This document shows, piece after piece, positions 1 to 9,833 of a stretch of DNA of 64,000 nucleotides. A program made the position numbers and the translations under genes. Source of the DNA: Mucilaginibacter sp. UR6-11 (lineage in GTDB: Bacteria; Bacteroidota; Bacteroidia; Sphingobacteriales; Sphingobacteriaceae). Where the stretch lies: NCBI RefSeq assembly GCF_020880695.1, contig NZ_JAJIWO010000004.1, positions 124,001 to 188,000 of the forward strand, given 5' to 3'. Within the stretch, counting starts at the first letter, position 1. Each line of letters opens with the position of its first letter. Below the pieces are notes generated by a model. It saw only the letters and a list, made by a program, of their open reading frames with translations. It made no database searches and was not told the origin of the DNA.

Positions 1-2196
1 GAAGGGCTATTGGATATCACCAATTATAAAACACCTGATCCGCATGAAATATTTTATGCACGGGAAGCATTGGGCGTTAAAACCTGGGACCTTTTCGATT
101 ATGTGATAGGTGCCTATGGCGGCGACCTGGAACGCATATTAAGTATAGGCGGCGACGCCGGCGAGCGTAATTTAAACAAAAACATCACGGTTAACCGCTT
201 TAAGCCTGTTGTGAAGTTTATGGGGCCTTATCATCTTGATGCCGGGCAGAAACAAACGCTTCCGTTTACACTGCCGCAATATATAGGCGCTGTTAAAGTA
301 ATGGTTATTGCCGGGCATGACGGCAGCTATGGTTCTGCAGAAAAGACCGTGGCCGTTAAAAAACCATTGATGATACTGGCGACCCTTCCGCGGGTATTAG
401 GACCTTCAGAAAAGATACAATTACCGGTAACTGTTTTTGCTACCGAGAATAATATAAAGAGCGTTAACGTAACTATCCAATCAAATGCGTTTAGCAACTT
501 AGGCGCTAACAGCCATCAAACCCTAACGTTTGCCAAACCGGGCGACCAATTGGTGACGTTTGCGTTGGATGTTAAAAACTTTATTGGTGTAGGTAAAATA
601 AAAGTAATAGCCCGCAGCGGTAACGAAACCGCTGAATATGATGTTGAATTATCCGTACGAAACCCAAATCCCGGCATTACCCGTGTGCTGGAAAAAGAAT
701 TAAACGCAGGCGAGACCTGGAGTACTGCTTACAATGCAGTTGGCATGAATGGAACCAATAAAACCACGCTTGAGGCATCGAGTATCCCGCCACTTAACCT
801 GGCGAAAAGACTGGATTATTTGATAGGCTACCCGCATGGTTGTGTTGAGCAAACTACATCCGCCGTATTCCCGCAATTATATTTAGATCAGGTAACAGAC
901 CTTTCACCGGCACAAAAGGCGTATATAAACCGGAATATACAGGCCGGTATCCGCAGGTTATCAAGTGGCTTTCAATTACCCAACGGAGGCTTAAGTTATT
1001 GGCCGGACGGCAGCCAGGCCGATGATTGGGGAACCAATTATGCCGGGCATTTTATGCTGGCTGCACAAGCAGCAGGTTATGCGCTGCCGTTTGGATTTAT
1101 AGAACACTGGAAAACCTATCAGCGCCAAAAAGCCCTGGCCTGGGCGCCTGATACCCGCAGCTTTTACGGCGCTGACCTTGACCAGGCTTATCGCTTATAC
1201 CTTTTGGCTTTAGCGCATGCACCCGAGTTAGGCGCCATGAACAGGCTGAAAGAATTCCCATACCTAAGTCCGGAAGCTAAATGGCGGTTGGCAGCTGCCT
1301 ATAAACTGGCCGGGCAGCCCGAAATTGGTCTGCGCATGATAGCAGGTTTACCACTTACTATTAAACCATACAATAGCATGTGGGGCACTTACGGGTCTGA
1401 CTTACGCGATGAAGCGATGATATTAGAGACCTTAACCTTATTGGGTAAACCACAACAAGCTGCTGCCATGCTACGTACTGTTGCGGCCCGTTTATCGCAG
1501 GACAGTTGGTATAGCACACAAACTACCGCTTACAGTTTGATCGCTATTGCGCAATACTGCGGTAAAAACACATCGCATAGTAAACTGATGTTCAACTACC
1601 GTGCTGGTGCATCGCTGGGTAATATTAATTCCGGCTCTTATATCTCACAAATAAAAATTGCCGGTAACGCTGGTAACCTGGTGCTAAAAAACAACGGCAA
1701 CGCTAAATTATATATCAGGCTGATCCAATATGGGCAACCTGTAACCGGCGAAGAGGTCAAACCAATAAACAACCCTGATATCCTGCAAATGCGGGTAAGT
1801 TATTTTACACTCAAGGGTGCGCAGGTCGACCCATCGCAATTAAAACAGGGCGCTGATTTTGTAGCGCAGGTAAATATTAAAAACCCGGGGCATAGGGGAC
1901 GGTATGATAACATGGCGCTTACGCAGATATTTCCTTCGGGTTGGGAGATATTGAACACCAGGTTAATGGAGGGCGATGACGCGTTTAAGTCTTCAGAATC
2001 TGATTACCGCGATATCCGGGACGACCGGGTAAATACATACTTCAGCCTGCCTGAAACAAAAGAGGTAACTTATTATGTGATGTTGAACGCATCTTACTTA
2101 GGAAGATATTATCTGCCGGCTATTTATTGTGATGCGATGTACAACAATTCAATAAGCGCGCTGGCAAAAGGACAATGGGTTGAGGTAGTGAAGTGA
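1..2196 (+). CDS. Bacterial alpha-2-macroglobulin family protein, C-terminal part (cut by window edge)
   Basis: The frame is open to the first base, so the N-terminal half lies outside the window. The visible part carries the thioester motif PHGCVEQTT (Cys codon at 841-843), which in this family traps attacking proteases covalently. Behind it comes an alpha-helical thioester-domain region (about 780-1560) and a C-terminal domain ending near FSLPETKEVTYYVML. These proteins are normally tethered in the periplasm. The stop overlaps the GTG start of the PBP1C gene by 4 bp; this pairing is the known partnership of protease inhibitor and peptidoglycan-repair synthase. The TTG at 10 is not the real start. 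Family call is secure; full length is unknown. Confidence 0.93.
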   Translation, partial: EGLLDITNYKTPDPHEIFYAREALGVKTWDLFDYVIGAYGGDLERILSIGGDAGERNLNKNITVNRFKPVVKFMGPYHLDAGQKQTLPFTLPQYIGAVKVMVIAGHDGSYGSAEKTVAVKKPLMILATLPRVLGPSEKIQLPVTVFATENNIKSVNVTIQSNAFSNLGANSHQTLTFAKPGDQLVTFALDVKNFIGVGKIKVIARSGNETAEYDVELSVRNPNPGITRVLEKELNAGETWSTAYNAVGMNGTNKTTLEASSIPPLNLAKRLDYLIGYPHGCVEQTTSAVFPQLYLDQVTDLSPAQKAYINRNIQAGIRRLSSGFQLPNGGLSYWPDGSQADDWGTNYAGHFMLAAQAAGYALPFGFIEHWKTYQRQKALAWAPDTRSFYGADLDQAYRLYLLALAHAPELGAMNRLKEFPYLSPEAKWRLAAAYKLAGQPEIGLRMIAGLPLTIKPYNSMWGTYGSDLRDEAMILETLTLLGKPQQAAAMLRTVAARLSQDSWYSTQTTAYSLIAIAQYCGKNTSHSKLMFNYRAGASLGNINSGSYISQIKIAGNAGNLVLKNNGNAKLYIRLIQYGQPVTGEEVKPINNPDILQMRVSYFTLKGAQVDPSQLKQGADFVAQVNIKNPGHRGRYDNMALTQIFPSGWEILNTRLMEGDDAFKSSESDYRDIRDDRVNTYFSLPETKEVTYYVMLNASYLGRYYLPAIYCDAMYNNSISALAKGQWVEVVK

Positions 2197-4565
2197 GCAA
2201 TATCTATAAAAAACCAAAGGCTATCATTAGTACTATTATAGTTCTGGTGATAGTTTTATTGTTTTGCTTCAGTATCCCCCGGCACCTGTTCAACTCTCCC
2301 ACCTCATTTGTAATTGACGATGATCAGGGCCAATTATTAGGAGCATCTATAGCGTCCGACGGGCAGTGGAGGTTTCCGTATGATGCTAACGTACCAGCTA
2401 AATTCAAAGCCTGCATTATCGCTTTTGAGGATAAGCGCTTTGAAAACCATTTGGGATTTGACTTTTTGGCTTTTGGCCGGGCCATCAGGCAAAACATAAG
2501 GGCCAGGCATGTGGTAAGCGGGGGCAGTACATTAACCATGCAGGTTATCCGCTTATCAACCCATAAAAATCGTACAGTTTGGCAAAAATTTCTGGAGATA
2601 TTTAAAGCGCTCAGGTTAGAACTCACCTATTCAAAAGCCGACATATTAGCACTTTATTCAAGCAACGCCCCGTTTGGCAGTAATGTAGTAGGCTTGGATG
2701 CGGCCGCATGGCGCTATTTTGGTCGCGGCCCGGATAAACTATCCTGGGGCGAAATGGCAGCGCTGGCCGTATTACCAAACTCGCCGTCGCTGGTACATCC
2801 GGGTAAAAACAGGACGATACTATTACACAAACGTAATTTATTGTTAGACCGTTTGCAACAGCAGCATGTCATTGACCGCACAACGGCATCGCTTGCCAAA
2901 CTTGAGCCTGTACCTGAAAAACCATTCCCGTTGCCGGCGCTTGCCCCTCACCTTTTGCAACGTTTTAAAACCGATCAAACCGCTCATAAGCAAAACGGCG
3001 GGCGTATTAAAACAGCTGTCAACAGCATCTTACAACAAAACGTAACCGATATCATCGAAAGGCATCATCAACTTTTAAAAGCCAACGATATCCGTAATGC
3101 GGCAGCCATTGTTTTAGATGTTGAAACCGGGCAAACACTGGCCTATGTGGGTAACATCGATCATCCTGAAAACAGGGATATGGAAAGCGATGTCGACGTA
3201 ATAGCCGCCCCGCGTAGTCCCGGCAGCACACTAAAGCCCATCCTTTATGCTGCCATGCTGCATGACGGGGCCATACTACCCAACAGCCTGATCCCGGATA
3301 TTCCTACCCAGATCGCAGGCTATCATCCTCAAAATTTTGATTTGGGATATGATGGCGCTGTGCCGGCTTCAAAGGCGTTGGCCCGGTCATTAAACATCCC
3401 TGCTGTAAAAATGCTGGTACAGTATAAGTATGATAGATTTCATTCCTTACTCCGCAATATGGGTATGACCACACTTACGCAACCGCCCGATCATTATGGC
3501 TTATCTTTAATATTAGGCGGCAGCGAAAATACCTTATGGGAGCTAACCGGTGCTTATGCCGATATGGCAAGGGTATTAAACCATTACCGGCCATATAGAG
3601 GAAAATATGCCGCTAACGATTATCATAACCCGGTATACACCGCAACTGCAGCCACCAAACCCGAACTGGAAAAAGGCGGGCTGTTAGATGCCGCTTCAAT
3701 TTACTATACTTTCCAGGCTATGGAAGAGGTTATGCGCCCGGGAGATGAATTGTTATGGCAGCAATTTACTTCAACCCAGCGCATTGCCTGGAAAACAGGC
3801 ACAAGCTTTGGCTTTAGAGATGGCTGGGCCATTGGTGTTACCCCGCGCTACGTAGTTGGAGTTTGGGTTGGCAATACCAATGGCGAAGGCCGTCCGGGTT
3901 TAATAGGCGTTAATACCGCCGCGCCTGTTTTATTTGACATTTTCAGGCAATTACCGGTAACCCGCGATTGGTTCCCGGTACCTGCCGGTGAAATGACCCG
4001 TATAGCTGTTTGCCATGAAAGCGGGTATCGTGCCGGTGAGAATTGCGATCACGTCGATACCCTGTTTATGCCTAAAAGTGGTTTAAAGGCCCCTGTTTGC
4101 CCATTCCATCAATTGGTGCATCTGGATGTAAGCCGGAAATGGCAGGTGACATCCGGTTGCGAAAGCCCGGCAAACATGGTACACCTGCCCTGGTTTGTAC
4201 TGCCTCCGGCTATGGAGTTTTATTATAGAAGCCGTAATTATACTTACAAAACGCTCCCCCCTTTCAGAGCCGATTGCGCCGCCACCGTACAACATCCTAT
4301 GGAATTGATCTACCCTAAGAACGATGCCAAAGTATATGTTCCTTTAGAAGCTGACGGCACACGCGGCCGCATGATCTGCAATGCTGCCCACAGGCAATCC
4401 GGCATTAAAATATTCTGGCATCTGGATAACCAATATATCGGCCAAACGAAAGATTATCACCAGATGGCATTGAACCCGTCGGCAGGTAAACATGTACTTA
4501 CACTAATTGATGCGAATGGCAACCGGCTGCAAACATCTTTTGAAGTTTTAGATAAGGAGAAATAA
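2193..4565 (+). CDS. pbpC: Penicillin-binding protein 1C (bifunctional transglycosylase/transpeptidase)
   Basis: Peptidoglycan synthase anchored by one N-terminal membrane segment (about residues 10-29). The GT51 transglycosylase domain shows EDKRFENHLGFD and GGSTLTMQVIR. The transpeptidase domain shows SPGSTLKP (SxxK serine), a SLN triad element (ARSLNIPA) and WKTGTSFGFRDGW (KTG). A C-terminal extension of about 190 residues fits the BiPBP_C domain that separates PBP1C from PBP1A/1B. The length of 790 residues is normal. The GTG start overlaps the upstream stop (GTGA), indicating translational coupling to the alpha-2-macroglobulin. Presumed role is repair of peptidoglycan after envelope breach. 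Confidence 0.95.
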   Translation: MSNIYKKPKAIISTIIVLVIVLLFCFSIPRHLFNSPTSFVIDDDQGQLLGASIASDGQWRFPYDANVPAKFKACIIAFEDKRFENHLGFDFLAFGRAIRQNIRARHVVSGGSTLTMQVIRLSTHKNRTVWQKFLEIFKALRLELTYSKADILALYSSNAPFGSNVVGLDAAAWRYFGRGPDKLSWGEMAALAVLPNSPSLVHPGKNRTILLHKRNLLLDRLQQQHVIDRTTASLAKLEPVPEKPFPLPALAPHLLQRFKTDQTAHKQNGGRIKTAVNSILQQNVTDIIERHHQLLKANDIRNAAAIVLDVETGQTLAYVGNIDHPENRDMESDVDVIAAPRSPGSTLKPILYAAMLHDGAILPNSLIPDIPTQIAGYHPQNFDLGYDGAVPASKALARSLNIPAVKMLVQYKYDRFHSLLRNMGMTTLTQPPDHYGLSLILGGSENTLWELTGAYADMARVLNHYRPYRGKYAANDYHNPVYTATAATKPELEKGGLLDAASIYYTFQAMEEVMRPGDELLWQQFTSTQRIAWKTGTSFGFRDGWAIGVTPRYVVGVWVGNTNGEGRPGLIGVNTAAPVLFDIFRQLPVTRDWFPVPAGEMTRIAVCHESGYRAGENCDHVDTLFMPKSGLKAPVCPFHQLVHLDVSRKWQVTSGCESPANMVHLPWFVLPPAMEFYYRSRNYTYKTLPPFRADCAATVQHPMELIYPKNDAKVYVPLEADGTRGRMICNAAHRQSGIKIFWHLDNQYIGQTKDYHQMALNPSAGKHVLTLIDANGNRLQTSFEVLDKEK

Positions 4566-4729
4566 CTACCGCCGGCTTGATTTATGATGTAATCATTCTA
4601 TTGCTGAAGCTGAAATACAATAGCAGCTGATCAATAAGAACCGGCAGGGCCGCAACTTTATTGTTACATTAACCATCTTATTCAAATTCTTATCAACTTT
4701 GACTATTAAAAATTGCATTAATTAGCGAT

Positions 4730-5098
4730 ATGCGCGTACTGAAGATTCATTATTTCCTCTTTCTTGCCGTATTTATGCTGGCCGCCAAGCCGTTCGTCGG
4801 TTTTAATGCACTTAAACAACTCACAGATTATAAGGCCCCGCAAATATTCTTAAAAGCATTTACCAAACGAAAGCTGGAATATGTAGAGGATAGTGCCTTT
4901 GATATCTCTGCCGTTCAAAAGCGTTTGGCTGATCCGCTTTTGCCGCTGACCCTTCTGTTTTCTTTTCTTTTAAAGTCTCTGTTTCCATTCCTATTCAGAA
5001 AAGTCAAAGAGATCACAGCGGGTATTTTAGCGGACATTCATTTAAGTTTATCTCCCCCACTGCATCGGTACCTGCTTTCAGGCAAATTGATTATTTGA
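4730..5098 (+). CDS. Small hydrophobic protein of unknown function
   Basis: 122 residues. It begins with a hydrophobic segment (residues 7-20, HYFLFLAVFMLAA) that could be a signal anchor and has a second hydrophobic stretch (about 73-92, LPLTLLFSFLLKSLFPFLF). No domain is recognised. It lies 164 bp after pbpC and 102 bp before the TolC gene, in the same direction, so it may lead the efflux transcript, but this is inference. The hydrophobic pattern and lack of a competing frame favour a real gene. Confidence 0.55.
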   Translation: MRVLKIHYFLFLAVFMLAAKPFVGFNALKQLTDYKAPQIFLKAFTKRKLEYVEDSAFDISAVQKRLADPLLPLTLLFSFLLKSLFPFLFRKVKEITAGILADIHLSLSPPLHRYLLSGKLII

Positions 5099-5200
5099 TA
5101 TTTCTTCTTCCCGGCTTACTATCAGCGTACGCCCATATTGTACCTGCTTAACCAGGCTACCTGTTCTCGATTTCTTTAATTTTCTAAACACATCATCAAG

Positions 5201-6583
5201 ATGCACTATCTTAAACGCTACGGGTGCGCGGCATTGTTGTTATTATTAACAACAACCGTCCATGCCCAGCAACCGGTTAACCTTAAAACACTGCTAAACC
5301 GGGTTGATCAAAAGGCGCCGGCTTTAATTACTGATTCGGCTGCTATCACCATTAGACAAGCGCAGGCGGTTGAAACCCGCAATAACTGGCTGCCCAATTT
5401 AAAAATAAGTTACCAGGCTGATGTGGGCAGCAATAACAACACACCGGGGCCTTATTTTAGTTTCGGTATGGTTCCGTCAAACTCGGGCGGGGTGCGCACG
5501 GTCAGCAACACTGATGTTGCTTTGGTAAACCTGGGCATAGTTGCGGCAGACTGGGAAGTTTACAACTTTGGTGCGTATAGCGCCCAGGTTAAAATAGCCA
5601 ACTCGGATGTTTCGGTTGAACAAAACCGCTTCCAGCAATCAAAATTCCAGTTGCAGGCTTATACTATTGGTAATTACCTGCAGTTGCTGCGCCTGCAGGG
5701 TTTTCTGGCTATCCAATTGCGCAATATCCAGCGCGACCGGGAGATCGGCCGGTCTATTCAGTCGCTGGCCAAAAGCGGGATCAGGCCGGGGGTAGACACC
5801 AGCATAGCCGCAGCTGAACTATCAAAAGCACGGCTTAATTATATTGAACTTAATAATCAATTTAAACAGGTACAGCTACAGCTATCGGCCGTAAGCGGCT
5901 TGCCTTATCAAAGTATTGTGCCCGATACCCTGGCTGTTAACCGCCTTGCCGGTGAGGCTAATATAGCTGCATTGGCGAATGCAGACACCGCTAATCACCC
6001 GCTGATAAACTATTACAAATCCATTGTGGATAACAGCATGCAACGGGAAGACCTGGTGAAAAAGCAATATAACCCCAGGATCATGCTGGAAGCGGCCGCC
6101 TGGGGCCGTGGCGCCAGCGTGGATGCCAGCAGTAATTTTAATAGTCTGAACACTGGCTGGGGCTTTAACCGCGATAATTATGTGGTGGGTGTAGGCATTA
6201 CCTATAATTTGTTTGATCTGCGCCGCAGGGCCTTAAAGCTCCGCACTCAAAAAACAGTTACTGATTACGCCCGCCGGCAATTGGACGAACAAAGGGACGC
6301 TTTAGCGTTAAGCGCCAGGCAGGCTGATGAGGAGCTTAACACCGCCAGGCAACGCCTGTTGGAAATACCTAACCAGCTAAATGCAGCCAACGCCGGTTAT
6401 CGCCAAAAACTGTCCTTGTACAGGAGCGGGTTAACCGACATCATTGAACTTAACGCAGCACTTAATATCCTGTACCGGGCCGAGAATGACTATGTGCAGG
6501 CGAAGTATGCCTATACGGCCGCATTATTTCAAAAAGCCATTACCGGCAACCAGGTTAGTTCAATCTTAAATCTTTTAAATTAA
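5201..6583 (+). CDS. TolC-family outer membrane efflux protein
   Basis: 460 residues with a cleavable signal peptide ending TVHAQ (about residues 1-23). The rest shows the alternating helical pattern of the TolC/OEP family, with two repeats: long helices rich in Gln, Ala and Leu around 95-215 and 330-450. It would form the outer-membrane exit duct of a tripartite pump. It is the first of three closely packed genes (5 bp to the RND pump, then 2 bp to the adaptor), so the operon order is duct, pump, adaptor. The substrate cannot be read from sequence. Confidence 0.93.
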   Translation: MHYLKRYGCAALLLLLTTTVHAQQPVNLKTLLNRVDQKAPALITDSAAITIRQAQAVETRNNWLPNLKISYQADVGSNNNTPGPYFSFGMVPSNSGGVRTVSNTDVALVNLGIVAADWEVYNFGAYSAQVKIANSDVSVEQNRFQQSKFQLQAYTIGNYLQLLRLQGFLAIQLRNIQRDREIGRSIQSLAKSGIRPGVDTSIAAAELSKARLNYIELNNQFKQVQLQLSAVSGLPYQSIVPDTLAVNRLAGEANIAALANADTANHPLINYYKSIVDNSMQREDLVKKQYNPRIMLEAAAWGRGASVDASSNFNSLNTGWGFNRDNYVVGVGITYNLFDLRRRALKLRTQKTVTDYARRQLDEQRDALALSARQADEELNTARQRLLEIPNQLNAANAGYRQKLSLYRSGLTDIIELNAALNILYRAENDYVQAKYAYTAALFQKAITGNQVSSILNLLN

Positions 6584-6588
6584 AAAAT

Positions 6589-9500
6589 ATGTCAATGGTC
6601 ACCTCCGCGCTTAAACGGCCCATCACTGTGGTAGTTATTACCATGAGTTTGATGATCTTCGCCGTCCTTAGCGCTATTAATATACCCATAGATATTTTCC
6701 CGCAGTTAAACCTGCCTACTATCTACGTTATCGAGTCCTATGGCGGTATGTCGCCGCAGCAAATGGAAGGCTTTTTCAGTACCCGCCTGCAGGATCAGTT
6801 CCTATATGTAAACGGGATCAAAAATATCTCCACCAAAAACATCCAGGGGCTAACAATGCTCAAGATCAGCTTTTACGAAAGCACCAACATGGCTGAGGCG
6901 CAGGCGCAAGTGGCCCTGCAGGTTAACCGGGCCATGAAGTTTTTCCCGCCAGGGGCTTTACCCCCGCAAGTGATCAGGTATGATGCTTCGTCCCTGCCTG
7001 TTGGTCAGTTGGTATTATCTGCACCCGGCCGCAGTCTTAAAGAAATTTATGATATGGCCGCTACCCGTATCAGGCCTATGTTTGCCTCGGTACCCGGCTT
7101 ATCTGCACCCCCACCCTTTGGCGCCAACTCTCGCTCCATTACCGTAAGCGTGGACCCGGCGAAAATGCGCAGTTATGACCTGACACCCGACCAGGTGGTT
7201 GAAGCCCTGGCTAAGTTCAACGCCATGTCGCCATCAGGGAACTTGCGGATAGATAATACCATGTTTACCACCACCATCAATTCGCTGGTGCAAAAATCAG
7301 AAGAGTTTGGCGAGATCCCCATTAAAACCAAAAACGGGGTATCCGTATTAGTTAAGGATGTGGCACGTGTAGCTGATGCTTCGGATATTACGGTGGATTA
7401 CGCCCTCATCAACGGGAAGCGTTCGGTGTATATCCCCATAGTAAAAACCGCCGATGCCTCCACCTGGTCAGTAGTACAGGGCTTGAAGAAAAAACTGCCC
7501 GAAATGCAAAGCCTATTACCCGATGATATCAAAGTATCGTATGAGTTTGATCAATCGGTTTTCGTAATCAACGCGGTTAAAAGCTTGATGACCGAAGGCG
7601 GACTGGGTGCTTTGCTCACCGGGTTAATGGTGCTTTTATTCCTGCGCGACTGGCGCAGCAGTTTAATTGTGGTGATCACTATCCCGGTTTCTATCCTGTT
7701 AGGGGTAATGCTGTTGGGCGCATTCGGACAAACCATCAATATCATGACCCTGAGCGGTTTGGCCCTGGCCATTGGAATCCTGGTCGACCAGGCCACGGTA
7801 ACGATAGAGAATATCCACCAGCACCTGGAAATGGGCAAGTCAAAGAAGCTGGCCATTTACGATGCCTGCGAAGAGATCTCCTTCCCGTTATTACTGATCC
7901 TGCTTTGTATCCTGGCGGTATTCGCCCCGTCCTTCCTGATGAATGGCGTACCCAAAGCGATGTTCCTGCCCCTGTCTATGTCTATCGGTTTAACCATGAT
8001 CGTATCTTATGTATTGGCACAAACCCTCGTACCTATCCTGAGTAACTGGCTGATCAGGGCCGAGCAATACCAGCATTACCAGCATGGCGAACTGCACGCC
8101 CATGCCGGCGAGGCTTTAAACCGAAAGGAAGAACTACAAGTTAATAAACACCTGAAAGAAGAACAGGATCACCCTGAAGATAATGACTTCTTTGAAAAAG
8201 TAAAACTGCGGTTTATGGGGATCATTACCCGCTGGATGCCCAATAAAAAGATGATCGTTCCTGTCTACCTGGTTGCCGTTATCGTTTTAGCCGGGGTTGG
8301 CTTTGTAATCATCGGCAAGGACATGATGCCGAAGCTCAACAACGGTCAGTTTCTTATCCGCATTAAAGCGCCTGACGGTACCCGCTTAGAACGTACCGAA
8401 GATAAATTTAAACAGGTGCTCAGCATCATCGATAAAACAGTAGATCACCATATCGAGATCAGCTCGGGTTATGTGGGTATTATCCCCAGCAGTTATGGCA
8501 GCAGTAACCTGTATATTTTTAATACCGGTACGCATGAAGCCGTGTTGCAGGTTAAGCTGGATGAAAGCTATAAAGTGAACATGGATGAATTGAAAGACGC
8601 CCTGCGCAAAAACATCGGCCATGCCATGCCTGATCTGCGTATCACTTTTGAGCCAATTGACATGACCGAAAAGATCATGAGCCAGGGCGCAGCCACGCCA
8701 ATTGAGTTGCGGGTTGCCGGCAAAGATATGGTGCAGATTGAAACTTATGCCAACAAGGCGGTAGCCAGGCTTAAAAAGATCCCCTACCTGCGGGATGTAC
8801 AGATCGTACAGCCGTTAAAGATCCCGGTGATCGCGATTACGCTCGACCGGCAGAAGGTATCGCAGTTCGGTTTAAATGTAACGGATATAGCCCGTTCGGT
8901 CACCGCCAGCACCTCATCAAGCCGCTTTACCGAGAAAAACCAGTGGCTTGACGAAGACAAGCAATATACCTACCAGGTACAGGTGCAAATACCCGAGTAT
9001 ACCATGAATACGATGGACGAACTGAAGGAGATCCCTTTGTTAAAAGGCCAGAGTACACCTACGCTTGCCGATGTGGCTAGTTTTAAAATGACCTACGCAC
9101 CCGGCGAATACGACCGGGCCGGGCCAAGGCGATTTTTAACGGTAAGTGCCAATATTAATAAAATGGACCTGGGTACAGCTACTGCTGACGTGCAAAAAGC
9201 AATCAAAGAACTAGGCACACCGCCAAAGGGGCTGGTGCCAGAGCTAAAAGGCATGACAAGTTTACTGACCGAAACGATGAGCAGCCTGCAAAGTGGTTTA
9301 GGTTTCGCAGTATTGGTTATATTCCTGTTGCTGGCTGCCAATTATCAGTCTTTCAAGTTATCACTAACGGTCCTGTCGACGGTTCCGGCGGTAATCCTGG
9401 GTTCGCTTACGGCTTTGTTGCTGACAGGCTCTACGCTTAATTTGCAATCCTATATGGGGATGATCATGTCTACCGGTGTATCGGTAGCAAATGCCATCCT

Positions 9501-9831
9501 GATCGTTACCAACGGAGAGAAATTACGGTTAGAATTCAGGGATGCCACCCGCGCCTCCATCACCAGCGCGGCCATCCGTTTGCGCCCGATCCTGATGACC
9601 AGCTTTGCCATGATGGCGGGCATGATCCCTATGGCCTCCGGGATGGGTGAAGCAGGCGAGCAAACAGCGCCTTTGGGCCGTGCTGTAATTGGCGGCTTGT
9701 TTGCCTCTACATTGGCTGCGCTCTTTATTCTGCCTTTGGTATTTGCCTGGGTACAGGATAAGACCACTTACGAATCCCCATCCTTAATGCCCGAAGAAAC
9801 AACAGCTATTCAAACCTCAACGCTATTATAA
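6589..9831 (+). CDS. RND-family efflux transporter, inner-membrane pump subunit
   Basis: 1080 residues, the normal AcrB/HAE size, with an N-terminal TM helix, two large periplasmic loops and two six-helix bundles. TM4 reads GILVDQATVTIEN: the first proton-relay Asp is kept (D400) but the second is Gln (Q401). In TM10, GVSVANAILIV has Ala (A967) where AcrB has its relay Lys. A hydrophilic His/Glu-rich insert (about 495-535) sits between the two halves. The pump should exchange protons for an unknown substrate, handing it to the TolC and adaptor proteins encoded on either side. The relay changes suggest a clade with altered coupling chemistry. Confidence 0.95.
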   Translation: MSMVTSALKRPITVVVITMSLMIFAVLSAINIPIDIFPQLNLPTIYVIESYGGMSPQQMEGFFSTRLQDQFLYVNGIKNISTKNIQGLTMLKISFYESTNMAEAQAQVALQVNRAMKFFPPGALPPQVIRYDASSLPVGQLVLSAPGRSLKEIYDMAATRIRPMFASVPGLSAPPPFGANSRSITVSVDPAKMRSYDLTPDQVVEALAKFNAMSPSGNLRIDNTMFTTTINSLVQKSEEFGEIPIKTKNGVSVLVKDVARVADASDITVDYALINGKRSVYIPIVKTADASTWSVVQGLKKKLPEMQSLLPDDIKVSYEFDQSVFVINAVKSLMTEGGLGALLTGLMVLLFLRDWRSSLIVVITIPVSILLGVMLLGAFGQTINIMTLSGLALAIGILVDQATVTIENIHQHLEMGKSKKLAIYDACEEISFPLLLILLCILAVFAPSFLMNGVPKAMFLPLSMSIGLTMIVSYVLAQTLVPILSNWLIRAEQYQHYQHGELHAHAGEALNRKEELQVNKHLKEEQDHPEDNDFFEKVKLRFMGIITRWMPNKKMIVPVYLVAVIVLAGVGFVIIGKDMMPKLNNGQFLIRIKAPDGTRLERTEDKFKQVLSIIDKTVDHHIEISSGYVGIIPSSYGSSNLYIFNTGTHEAVLQVKLDESYKVNMDELKDALRKNIGHAMPDLRITFEPIDMTEKIMSQGAATPIELRVAGKDMVQIETYANKAVARLKKIPYLRDVQIVQPLKIPVIAITLDRQKVSQFGLNVTDIARSVTASTSSSRFTEKNQWLDEDKQYTYQVQVQIPEYTMNTMDELKEIPLLKGQSTPTLADVASFKMTYAPGEYDRAGPRRFLTVSANINKMDLGTATADVQKAIKELGTPPKGLVPELKGMTSLLTETMSSLQSGLGFAVLVIFLLLAANYQSFKLSLTVLSTVPAVILGSLTALLLTGSTLNLQSYMGMIMSTGVSVANAILIVTNGEKLRLEFRDATRASITSAAIRLRPILMTSFAMMAGMIPMASGMGEAGEQTAPLGRAVIGGLFASTLAALFILPLVFAWVQDKTTYESPSLMPEETTAIQTSTLL

Positions 9832-9833
9832 AC

